Below are positions 25,557 to 35,439 of a DNA stretch of 64,000 nt, one piece after another; position 1 is the stretch's first letter; every line of letters begins with the position of its first letter. This DNA is from Pirellulaceae bacterium (GTDB lineage: Bacteria; Planctomycetota; Planctomycetia; Pirellulales; Pirellulaceae): NCBI GenBank assembly GCA_018402565.1, contig JAGYIQ010000004.1, positions 124,001 through 188,000 of the forward strand. The letters are read 5' to 3'. The notes beneath the pieces are model-generated. The model saw only the letters and a list, made by a program, of their open reading frames with translations. It made no database searches and had not been told where the DNA came from. A program made the translations under genes and the position numbers.

Positions 25557-28091
25557 ATGAGGTCCCACACCCCCAAACAGACGCGGCCTGACAATCGGTT
25601 GGCACCACTGTGGGTCGGCATCATCGCCTGCCTGTTGACCCACCTGATAGTGGGCGGCCCGGCCGCGGCCCAGGATTCGGGCTACGATTACTTCAAGTAC
25701 GATTCGCGTCCGATCATCGATCGCGACCCCTTTGATTTGATCATTTTTTCTGGTGGGCAGAGCTACGAAATCCAGCCCCTCGGACTGCCGTTGGGCGAAC
25801 CCTTGCCGCGACGCGGGAAGGCGCTGTTCAAGCTGCTGGAAGAGCCGGACGCGACGATCACGTATGCGGCCCCCTGGACAAACATCGCGGAGATTCGGCC
25901 GTTTTCAGCGATCATCCTCGAGGTGGCGAAACGATTGGAAGCCAAGAACGACCTCTCCGAAGCCTACCGCTATTACAACTACTTGCTCAACCATCCGATG
26001 TTCGAGGGCCGACGGCCGGAAGTCGACTTATTCGAAATCATGGTCCGCGACGCGGGCACGGCGTTGATGGAGAATTTGTATTGGGACGCCTTAACTTGCT
26101 TCGAAGAACTGAAGTCCAAGTTCCCGGGACGCCGCTTCAACTTGGGCGATGAAGTCAAAACGGCCGGCGAGGGCATTCGATTCTGTGCAGCGAAATTGGT
26201 CGAGGAACGCTATCAAAAGAAGCTGTTCCGCGAGGTTCGAACGCTGCTGGCTACGATCTCCGAGCGGCATCCGCGTGAAACCGCGGAACTGAAGGAAGAG
26301 TGGACCGAACGAATCCGGCAGGACGCGTTACAATACCTTGATTCACTCAACGAGGCATTGGCCCAGGGCGATCCGGTGCTGGCTCAGGATCGACTGCGAC
26401 TGATGTTGGATATCGCGCCGGACCTGCCCCAGGCGATCGAACTGCGGAAGATGATCATCCAGCAGTACCCGATGGTCGTGGTGGGCGTCGACCAACTGCC
26501 CCAAACGCGAGATCCGCGGGTGATCGAATCCTGGGCGGCTCGCCGCACAGGCAAGTTGGTCCGCAAGTTGCTGTTGGAGTTTGTCCGCCAAGACGAAGAT
26601 GGCGGGATCTATCGGTTTGAACACGGTAGCATCGACGCCATCGGTGAAGAGGGGCGTGACTACCGCGTCCGCCTGCGGATGTCGGAGGAGGAATTCGATG
26701 ACCCTCTCCTCAGCGCAACACAATTGGCCCGTATGTTGGACTCGGTCGCCACCCCACGTCACAACTACTTCCATCCCGTCTGGGCTCGCGCTCTCCAAAC
26801 GGTGGAGATCGAAGGGCCCGACCGAGTCCGCTTTCGCTTGAACTATCCGTTTCTACTCCCCACCGCTCTGTTGCAGACTCCGCTGATGCCGACCGACCAA
26901 CCGGGTAGCGATGGTCCTTATCGCGTCCTCAAGGTGGAAGACGATCGCGTGTTGTACGAGCCGAATGTGACGACGGAGCCAACCCCGAGTATGACGCAGA
27001 AGCGACCGCTGTTGCTGGAAAAGCTGCAAGCCGATCCCAGCCGCGGGACCGAACTCCTGATCAGTGGCTCGATCGACGTTTTGGATCGCGTCTTCCCGGG
27101 AGAACTGCTGCGACTCCAACGACTGCCAGACATCGAAGTGCGACGGTACCAGATCCCCTCGGTCCATTGGTTGATTCCCAATCTTCGCAACGATTGGACC
27201 AAGAACCAAGCCTTTCGTCGCGGTTTGCTCTATGCCATCGACCGCGAGAAACTGGTGCGGCAAATCCTGACCGACGATCAGGACTTGGACGGCTATCAAG
27301 TCATCAGCGGACCGTTCCCCGTCGGCATGGACGAGAGCGATCCGTTGATGTACGCCAACAATTTTAAAATCCGCCCGGTTCCCTACAGCCAGGACTTGGG
27401 GGCGGTGTTTATCCAGATGGCCGCCAGCCAAATTCAAGCCTTGAATCGACGGATTGAAGAAGCCAAGATCCGCGCGGCAGTGGCTCGCGGCGAGATGACG
27501 GAAGAACAGGCCGCCACCGCCCGCAACCAGCTTGGACCCGCCGGCGAACCCGTCGACGCCCAAGCCTTGGTGGACCAAGCCACCACAGACAACCCTGACG
27601 ATGCCCCGGCACCGCAGGATCTCCCCCAACCCCCCGAATTGATTTTGGCCTACCCCAAAGGTGCCCAGCCGGAGACCATCTGCGGTTTCGTCGCCCGCAA
27701 CTGGGGTGCCATCGGCGTCAAGGTCAAGTTGCGTGAACTGCCGGAAGGCTTGGTGATGCCGCCCGATGACGACTATGACTTTGTCTTCGTCGAATGCACC
27801 ATGCAAGAGCCCTTGGTCGACGCGCGACGCATCTTTGGCCAAACCGGCCTGGTCAAAAATGTCAACTCTTCCGTGGAACACGCGCTCGACCGAATTGACC
27901 GCGTCCGCAACTGGCAGGGTGCGGGTGCGGCACTGAGAAACCTACACGAGAAGGTCTACAACGAAACCACGATCCTGCCGCTGTGGCAGGTCCCGCAGTA
28001 CTACGCCTTCCGTAGCGATGTCCGCAACTTGGGCTTCGATCTGAACACCCTGTATCAGAATGTCGAAGAGTGGCGCATCGAACTGGAGTAA
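25557..28091 (+). CDS. family 5 extracellular solute-binding-like protein with long N-terminal extension
   Basis: The protein has 844 residues. The signal peptide (WVGIIACLLTHLIVGGPAAAQ) is followed by a helical, repeat-like region (about 50-300). Residues about 310-840 then resemble the oligopeptide/dipeptide-binding fold: SADYQVR-type loops are weak, but LIPNLRNDWTKNQAFRRGLLYAIDREKLVRQIL and the final NNLHEKVYNETTILPLWQVPQYYAFRSDVRNL are typical of SBP_bac_5. No ABC permease or ATPase genes are near. It sits in the ExbB/D operon, directly (3 bp) after the propeller gene, so it may serve that envelope complex, not a classical ABC importer. The ligand is unknown. Confidence 0.82.
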   Translation: MRSHTPKQTRPDNRLAPLWVGIIACLLTHLIVGGPAAAQDSGYDYFKYDSRPIIDRDPFDLIIFSGGQSYEIQPLGLPLGEPLPRRGKALFKLLEEPDATITYAAPWTNIAEIRPFSAIILEVAKRLEAKNDLSEAYRYYNYLLNHPMFEGRRPEVDLFEIMVRDAGTALMENLYWDALTCFEELKSKFPGRRFNLGDEVKTAGEGIRFCAAKLVEERYQKKLFREVRTLLATISERHPRETAELKEEWTERIRQDALQYLDSLNEALAQGDPVLAQDRLRLMLDIAPDLPQAIELRKMIIQQYPMVVVGVDQLPQTRDPRVIESWAARRTGKLVRKLLLEFVRQDEDGGIYRFEHGSIDAIGEEGRDYRVRLRMSEEEFDDPLLSATQLARMLDSVATPRHNYFHPVWARALQTVEIEGPDRVRFRLNYPFLLPTALLQTPLMPTDQPGSDGPYRVLKVEDDRVLYEPNVTTEPTPSMTQKRPLLLEKLQADPSRGTELLISGSIDVLDRVFPGELLRLQRLPDIEVRRYQIPSVHWLIPNLRNDWTKNQAFRRGLLYAIDREKLVRQILTDDQDLDGYQVISGPFPVGMDESDPLMYANNFKIRPVPYSQDLGAVFIQMAASQIQALNRRIEEAKIRAAVARGEMTEEQAATARNQLGPAGEPVDAQALVDQATTDNPDDAPAPQDLPQPPELILAYPKGAQPETICGFVARNWGAIGVKVKLRELPEGLVMPPDDDYDFVFVECTMQEPLVDARRIFGQTGLVKNVNSSVEHALDRIDRVRNWQGAGAALRNLHEKVYNETTILPLWQVPQYYAFRSDVRNLGFDLNTLYQNVEEWRIELE

Positions 28092-28336
28092 GTGTCATGC
28101 GGGCCGACCGCCCGACCTCACGGGATAGCGGATGGTCGGTCAGAACAAAACGGCAAAGCAAGCGGGCAGACAATAGCGTAACCGAGACGGTAGGAAACAG
28201 GGCTGCTACGGGCTGGGGATGCGACGAGCCTCTGACAAGGAACGATGTGGTGTATTCGGTACAACGAATCGACAATCATGGCCTGACGACATTTGACCGC
28301 CCCACGACTGTTGGGCAGTCAATCGCGGGGCCCACG

Positions 28337-29950
28337 ATGACTCCCAGCCGCGACCAGAACCTCTCGGTCGACTTGCGTCTGCCGCTGTTGCTGTTGCTCG
28401 TCGCATTCGTCGGTCTGCTGGGCTGCCAATCCGCCGAGCCGGAAGTGGACGAAACACCGGCTACCGAAGTCACCACCAACGCCGCAGATGCCGCAGCGAA
28501 ACAGGAAGAACCGTCACTGCCCTGGTCGTTCCGGCCCTACCGAGTAGCCATCTGGCTCATCCCCGACGACCATCCCCGGTGGACATCGGCTGTCATGTCA
28601 ATGTTGAGCCAGCAATTGGACCGTGACTTGGGCTTGATCGAACCGGCCGCTTGGAAAACCACCACTCAAGTTGTCCCCAACCAGTGGCGCGACCTGTTGA
28701 CGACCTGGCAGAAAAATACCGCTGAGCTGCCCGTGGAATTCTACGAGGCATTGAAGCCATGGGATAAGTTGGTGCTGGTACGGTTGGGACATGCCGGCGC
28801 TGAATTGTCCTACGACCTCAACGAATTGGACGTCAACGGCTGGTCACTCGGCCCAACTTATTCGGGCACCACCGCCGAGTTCTTGCCACTGCCGGGACGA
28901 GTGGCCGACACCATCGCCCAAGCCTTTCGACCCATCGTCCGCATCGAACATTCCGAACAAGATATCGTCACAACGCGCGTACGAGCCCATGGCCTCATGG
29001 TCCGCTCCGAGCGGAATCCCGACGCCGAGCCGGGCAGCGATGCGGAGTTCGAATTGGTGGAGAATCGCACCAGCCCCTGTTGGATCGAAACCGGCGAGAT
29101 CTTTGAACCGGTCGTGCGACTGGCCAATCGCCGCCGCGTCTTTGAACTCAAGGGCATCGAGTCGCTCGATTTCACCATGCTGGTTCAACAGGATGCCGTC
29201 GATGGACCGTATGTTCGCGCCCGAGTCGTCTCGGTCAATCGTGCGGACGTGGCCCTGACACGCAAGAAGGGACGCAACACCGAAAAAATCGGGATCGTCG
29301 TTCGCACCCCTCCCGGCAACACCACCATTCGCTTGTTCACCCTCCGCGGCACCAGCGCCCGAGACCTGGCCGAATTCCCGCTCAACGGTTACCAAATTTA
29401 CAGCCGCTCGATTTATGGGACGGAGGACTCTTTTGAGTATCTCGGTAAAACCAACTGGGACGGCGTGATTGAAATCGAACCAGGCGACGAACGTGTTCGC
29501 TTGCTACTGGTCAAAAACGGCGAACGCAATTTGGCCCGTCTGCCGGTGATGCCGGGCTACAAGCCCGTAATGGAGAAGCTGTTGCCAGACGATGAGGAAC
29601 GCATCACCGCCGAAGGCGTCGTCTCCGGATTGAAGAGCGAAAGTCTGGACCTCTGGGCCCGACGGAAAGTTCTGGCCGAGCGGATTCGCTTGGCCTTGGA
29701 AAAGAATGAATTTGCCATGGCAAATCGGTACTACGAGCTGTACCGTCAAATGGTAGGCGTCAACCAATGGCGCGATTTGCTGGCCGATTACGAACGGCGT
29801 TTAGCCTCCAGTGAGAAGCGACAGCAGAAAAAAATCTCGGACATGTTCAAGGAACTAACAGAATTCGCCACCAAAGAGTTCAAATTGGATGACGATACCA
29901 AGGTTCAGGAAATGATGCTCAACGCCCGCCAGCAACGGCTGACGGACTGA
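28337..29950 (+). CDS. lipoprotein of unknown function, last gene of the envelope operon
   Basis: The protein has 537 residues from the ATG at 28337. This start gives a normal lipoprotein signal, LPLLLLLVAFVGLLGC with the lipobox cysteine about residue 32. In-frame ATG 28097 would add 80 residues without similarity to a signal region, so 28092-28336 is probably non-coding. The mature part is an alternating alpha/beta sequence with an acidic linker just after the Cys (EPEVDETPATEV). It contains a Lys/Arg-rich region and a helical C-terminus rich in Lys/Gln. No family is recognised. The position suggests an outer- or inner-membrane-anchored part of the ExbB/D-linked machine. Confidence 0.7.
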   Translation: MTPSRDQNLSVDLRLPLLLLLVAFVGLLGCQSAEPEVDETPATEVTTNAADAAAKQEEPSLPWSFRPYRVAIWLIPDDHPRWTSAVMSMLSQQLDRDLGLIEPAAWKTTTQVVPNQWRDLLTTWQKNTAELPVEFYEALKPWDKLVLVRLGHAGAELSYDLNELDVNGWSLGPTYSGTTAEFLPLPGRVADTIAQAFRPIVRIEHSEQDIVTTRVRAHGLMVRSERNPDAEPGSDAEFELVENRTSPCWIETGEIFEPVVRLANRRRVFELKGIESLDFTMLVQQDAVDGPYVRARVVSVNRADVALTRKKGRNTEKIGIVVRTPPGNTTIRLFTLRGTSARDLAEFPLNGYQIYSRSIYGTEDSFEYLGKTNWDGVIEIEPGDERVRLLLVKNGERNLARLPVMPGYKPVMEKLLPDDEERITAEGVVSGLKSESLDLWARRKVLAERIRLALEKNEFAMANRYYELYRQMVGVNQWRDLLADYERRLASSEKRQQKKISDMFKELTEFATKEFKLDDDTKVQEMMLNARQQRLTD

Positions 29951-29952
29951 TC

Positions 29953-30002
29953 CCAGCGGGTTCTTCCATCCCAGTTCCGCTGGACTTAACGGTCGTTTTT
30001 TT
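29953..30002 (+). terminator. candidate terminator at the end of the envelope operon
   Basis: Three bases after the lipoprotein stop, CCAGCGG (29953-29959) pairs with CCGCTGG (29977-29983), and GTTTTTTT lies at 29995-30002. The 12-base gap between stem and U tract is longer than ideal. A second small dyad, TTAACG/CGTTAA, brackets the T run. Confidence 0.4.
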
Positions 30003-30231
30003 CACGTTAACAACCGACTGTGATCTGGGGTTCAAAAGGGTTTGCAAGGGGTGGCGGGATTCGGCCGCATCCCCCCCTCCGAATATGGCCTTCAATCGCT
30101 ACAATATCGCTCCGTAGCAACGCCCCATTATCGAGAGGCAAGGAACCCCGGCGTTATCACCGGGTGGTTCGCGTGGGCCTTGTTGGCATCTTCGCCCCCG
30201 TGGCGGTTCACATCACAGCGAATGGAGTTAA

Positions 30232-31236
<1,005 letters not shown>

Positions 31237-31274
31237 TTGCCCCGACTGAACCTCGTTCGCGAGATTTCACCGCC

Positions 31275-31305
31275 AGAGCCACTCGTCAGAGTGGCTCTTT
31301 TTTTG
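31275..31305 (+). terminator. strong Rho-independent terminator of gap
   Basis: AGAGCCAC (31275-31282) and GTGGCTCT (31291-31298) form a perfect 8-bp stem with an 8-nt loop, followed by TTTTTT, 38 bases after the GAPDH stop. Confidence 0.93.
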
Positions 31306-31511
31306 TCACCGTTCCGAGCTGCCGGTCGCATTTCAAGATCGGTGCGCATGAGCAAGTCGGGTCGTTCGTGACCCTAAATCCTGCCAATCCCCAATCGGTA
31401 CTCCTACAAAATCAGGAAGATCCATTCTGCCTCCAATCACCGAGGTTTGCAAAAACGTCACTGCATCTACAACTTACCCGCCTCCGCAGTCTCCTGACCA
31501 TTTCACATCCC

Positions 31512-31582
31512 CGCCGATCAGCGCAGATCCGCGCAGATCCGCGCAGTTCCGCGTAGATCCGCGCAGGTCCGCGCCGATCAGT
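31512..31582. repeat. 10-bp tandem repeat, GCGCAGATCC type
   Basis: About six to seven copies of CGCAGATCCG with changes occur in the 738-bp gap 31306-32043. No gene is supported in this gap. It also holds the 12-bp repeat listed separately. Confidence 0.8.
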
Positions 31583-31711
31583 ATTCCCATCCACCGATTG
31601 TCCGACGATGCCCTCGCTGATTTGACCACTGCCCATTCGACTCTGCCCGCCATCAGCCTTCTCGCTCGACGCCTACCCGCTGCCCTTTCCCGCCTCCACG
31701 CCTGTCCGCCG

Positions 31712-31771
31712 CCCTGCCCGATTCCCTGCCCGATTCCCTGGCTGATTCCCTAGCTGATTCCCTGGCTGATT
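31712..31771. repeat. five tandem copies of a 12-bp unit
   Basis: CCCTGCCCGATT is repeated twice exactly and then three times as CCCTGGCTGATT or a one-base variant. It lies about 270 bp upstream of the GGDEF-EAL gene. Confidence 0.85.
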
Positions 31772-32043
31772 GTGCCGCTCCCGCAGCTTGCGCCGAACGC
31801 AGCTATGGCATCAATTTTGGCAATCGTACCGGCCGAGCGACGTTACGACTGGCGAACTCCGCCATGACCATGAAAAAACGCCGCAGTGTCTGTTTGCCGT
31901 AACCTAGGGTTCCCTGATTTGGTCCCCTACCCGAATCCTGCAACTGCTTCGGCGGTGATAGGATCCTGCAACCCGCGTGAGCCAAAATCTCCCAGCGGAG
32001 TTAGGTATTGGGGTAGACGTCAACTCCCAACGACGTGATATGC

Positions 32044-35000
32044 ATGAGCGACAGCAAACCCCAAAAACGGACAACCAGCCTGCTGCAATGTACGGAGCAA
32101 CCCGTACGTCTGAGCCTGACCTTGATCGGCCTGATGCTGGTACTGGTGGGTGCTGTCATTGTCATCGAGTATTCTCGCACAAAACAGGCGATGGAAGACA
32201 GCGTGGTCGTGCAGTTGCGTGCCAACGCACGGATGATCGCGACCAACCTCGACTTCTCAGCGTCGCCGGAGCGTCCTGACACACCGCTTGCCAACCCCGA
32301 GCGTCAGCGTGATTACCAAACAGAATTGGCCCAATTACTGCGTCCCACCGGACTGTTCATCGATGCTTCGATCGCGCGACTTACCCCCAAAGGTAGCCTG
32401 ACAGTCGTATCGGCCTCGCAAACTGAAAACGCCTCGTCGACCGGCAGAGCACCAGACCGTATCTACCGTCCAGAAATCGTAGCCAAAGCTCGCCAAACGA
32501 CCGAGCGCATGGTCGCCGATCGCGAGCTGCGGCTCCTCTTGTTATCCTCCGATGAGCCCGTTGTAATGACACCGGCGGTTTGGAGTCAGACGCCCAACTT
32601 TTTTCACGTTTTCGCACCTCTGGTATCGGAGACTGACGACTCTACCGGTGTCTTATGCTTGGTCTATCCGGGCGAACACTACCGCCAGGCTCAAGTCGAT
32701 TTGTGGTACCGCGTGTTGGGCACGACCGCGATGGGATCACTACTGGCAGTCGTCCTCGGTGGCTTGGTATGGACAAGTCTGCAGAATCAAACGAATGTCA
32801 TTCGCGCCAGCAAGAACATCCTGCAGGCTCTGAGTGTCAGCGAACAACGCATGAAGGTCTTCGTGCAACACGCGCCGTCGGCGGTCGCCATGTTTGACAA
32901 AGACTTGCGGTACATAGCCTACTCGCGACGTTGGTTACAGGCCTTCGATTTGGATGAAAACGTCGAATGGGCCGGGCAATCTCACTACGCGGCTGTACCG
33001 AACATTTCGTCGCGACTGAGAGAAATCCACCAGCGTTGTTTGGCTGGCGATTCGCACGTCATGGACCGCGAACACTCTCTGTCACCCAATGGCAAATCCC
33101 AGTGGTACCAATGGGAAGTCCACCCCTGGCGTGACTCCCAAGGTGCCGTCGGTGGTCTACTGATGTCGGCGCGCGACATTACACAAGAGATCGAACAACA
33201 GCAATTGGTGGAAGACCAACGCAACCGACTGGACCTGGCCGTCCAATCCGCCAACCTAGCGACTTGGGATCTTGACGTTTGCAATGAATTCATGCATTTT
33301 GCAGGTCGAGGCCTGACACTTATCGGCTTTGACCTCAGCGTCAAGTTTCTCAGTACGCGTCGTTGGTATGAAAAGATCCACCATGAAGACATCCATCGGG
33401 TCGACGAGGCATTTCACGCGTTATTGACTGGGAGGTCGTCGGAACTTCGTGTCGAATATCGCATGCGTCGTGTCGATGGCTCATGGGCCTGGCTCTCCTC
33501 CGTCGGTCGCGTCACGGCCTACGATGATAACGGTGTAGCCACCCGAGCCATGGGTATCTCGATGGATGTCAGCGCCGAAAAAGCCGCTGAACTGGCGTTG
33601 GAAACGGCCACCGCCGACGTCCATCGACTGGCTACCGCCATTGATTCGCACTCCGACGCCGTGTTATTGGCGAATCCCCAGGGACAGATTACTCGCGTCA
33701 ATCGCGCCTTCGAGGCGATCACGGGCTTCGCCCCCAACGAGGCATTGGGCGAACCGCTGGGAAGTCTGGAACACAGTCCGGCCCATGTGGCGACCTACCG
33801 CGACATGTGGAAGACCATCTTGTCCGGCCGACCGTGGGCGGGCCGGCAATGCAATCGACGTCGCGCGTCGCTGGAGACACCCGAACTCGATCGTCCCGAA
33901 CTGTATTGGACCGACGTTTCGGTTTCCCCCATCCGTTCTGCCGATGGTACCATCGACGGCTTCGTCTCGGTCCAGCGAGATGTGACCGAGGAAGTACTCC
34001 GTGAAGAGCGTTTGGCCGTCGCCGCGCGGACAGATGAACTGACAGGATTGGGCAACCGCCAATTCTTGCAAAGTCGACTGGAACGCGCCATCGAGCTGCA
34101 AAAGCGACGCCAGGACTACCATTTTGCGGTGTTGTTCCTGGACGTGGATCGCTTCAAGCTGATCAACGACAGTTTGGGGCATCAGGTCGGCGACCATGTG
34201 CTCCAAGAGGTCGCCAGCCGCCTGCGCAGCCTCCTGCGTGTCTACGATACCGTGCTGGTAAACAGTTCCCCGGAACAGGGCGCCGCCGTCCGCTGGGGCG
34301 GTGACGAGTTTGTCATCGTGTTGGATAATCTGGAACGTCCCGAAGATGCCGTGCGCGTCGCGGAACGCATCCTCACCGATCTGGCGCAACCCTATCACGT
34401 CGATGGTCACGTGGTACAGGCATCCGCCAGTATCGGGATCGTGTTCAGCTCGCGGCAGTACCGACAAGCAACCGACATTCTGCGAGATGCGGACATTGCC
34501 CTCTTTGAGGCAAAAAGCCGCGGCAAGGCCCGCTGGGTCATCTTCGACGAGTCGATGCAGGTAGCCGTCGAACGACGCCTCGAACTGGAGAACTCGTTGC
34601 GCTCGCAGCAGAACTTCTCGCAGTTCCACTTGGTGTACCAACCGATCGTCTGGGCCAACTCAACGCAACTCTGCGGAGTCGAGGCATTGCTCCGTTGGCG
34701 ACACCCCAAACTTGGCATGGTCTCGCCGCTGGAGTTCATCCCGATCGCAGAAGAATGCCACCTGATCACCGAACTGGGCCGCTGGGTCCTGGAACAAGCC
34801 TGCCGACAATGGTTGGAATGGCATCAATCCGCTCCCGATCTGGCCCCAGAATACGTCACGGTCAATATCTCGCGGATCCAACTGACCGACGCAGGCTTTT
34901 TGGCAGACGTCCAGACGATCCTGCAGGAGACGGGTATGGACCCACGGTGTTTGGTGTTCGAGATCACCGAATCGACCGTGATGAAGGACCCCGGCCGGAC

Positions 35001-35439
35001 CAAAGAACTGCTCCGTGAGATCAAAGCCCTTGGCATCCGCTTGGCCATCGACGACTTTGGCACAGGGCACTCGTCTCTGTCGTGCCTGCATGAATTCCCA
35101 TTCGACATTCTCAAGATCGATCGCTCGTTCGTCTCCAGCTTTGCCAAGTCACCGGAAGTGGTCTCGATGACGCAGGCCATCATCAACCTAGCCAGACACC
35201 TGGGGATGGCCTGTGTGGCAGAAGGCACAGAATTGGCATCCGAGGTCGAAGTCCTGCGGCGTCTGGAGTGCGACCTGATCCAAGGCTACTTCTTCGGTCG
35301 CCCAATGCCGCCAGACGAATTGATCGGGGTCGCGTGGCGCTCGCAAAAAATTGAACCGCTGCCAGCGAATTCACCCCTCCCAGGCCTGCCACTACAGTCG
35401 TCTGCCAACAACAGCACCGCCAGCTTTGTCCTCAACTAG
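32044..35439 (+). CDS. membrane PAS-GGDEF-EAL cyclic-di-GMP turnover protein
   Basis: The protein has 1131 residues from the ATG at 32044; in-frame GTG 32035 is the alternative, and both have weak ribosome sites. TM helices at about 25-45 and 225-245 bracket a periplasmic sensor of about 180 residues. Three PAS domains follow (about 270-395, 400-525, 530-660). The GGDEF motif is intact (752-756, in RWGGDEF), and the second domain has the intact EAL (880-882), NISRIQLTD, EITES and DDFGTGHSS with the metal-binding Asp pair. No RxxD inhibition site precedes GGDEF. It can in principle both make and degrade c-di-GMP in response to an outside signal. Its stop overlaps the convergent neighbour by eight bases. 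Confidence 0.95.
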   Translation: MSDSKPQKRTTSLLQCTEQPVRLSLTLIGLMLVLVGAVIVIEYSRTKQAMEDSVVVQLRANARMIATNLDFSASPERPDTPLANPERQRDYQTELAQLLRPTGLFIDASIARLTPKGSLTVVSASQTENASSTGRAPDRIYRPEIVAKARQTTERMVADRELRLLLLSSDEPVVMTPAVWSQTPNFFHVFAPLVSETDDSTGVLCLVYPGEHYRQAQVDLWYRVLGTTAMGSLLAVVLGGLVWTSLQNQTNVIRASKNILQALSVSEQRMKVFVQHAPSAVAMFDKDLRYIAYSRRWLQAFDLDENVEWAGQSHYAAVPNISSRLREIHQRCLAGDSHVMDREHSLSPNGKSQWYQWEVHPWRDSQGAVGGLLMSARDITQEIEQQQLVEDQRNRLDLAVQSANLATWDLDVCNEFMHFAGRGLTLIGFDLSVKFLSTRRWYEKIHHEDIHRVDEAFHALLTGRSSELRVEYRMRRVDGSWAWLSSVGRVTAYDDNGVATRAMGISMDVSAEKAAELALETATADVHRLATAIDSHSDAVLLANPQGQITRVNRAFEAITGFAPNEALGEPLGSLEHSPAHVATYRDMWKTILSGRPWAGRQCNRRRASLETPELDRPELYWTDVSVSPIRSADGTIDGFVSVQRDVTEEVLREERLAVAARTDELTGLGNRQFLQSRLERAIELQKRRQDYHFAVLFLDVDRFKLINDSLGHQVGDHVLQEVASRLRSLLRVYDTVLVNSSPEQGAAVRWGGDEFVIVLDNLERPEDAVRVAERILTDLAQPYHVDGHVVQASASIGIVFSSRQYRQATDILRDADIALFEAKSRGKARWVIFDESMQVAVERRLELENSLRSQQNFSQFHLVYQPIVWANSTQLCGVEALLRWRHPKLGMVSPLEFIPIAEECHLITELGRWVLEQACRQWLEWHQSAPDLAPEYVTVNISRIQLTDAGFLADVQTILQETGMDPRCLVFEITESTVMKDPGRTKELLREIKALGIRLAIDDFGTGHSSLSCLHEFPFDILKIDRSFVSSFAKSPEVVSMTQAIINLARHLGMACVAEGTELASEVEVLRRLECDLIQGYFFGRPMPPDELIGVAWRSQKIEPLPANSPLPGLPLQSSANNSTASFVLN

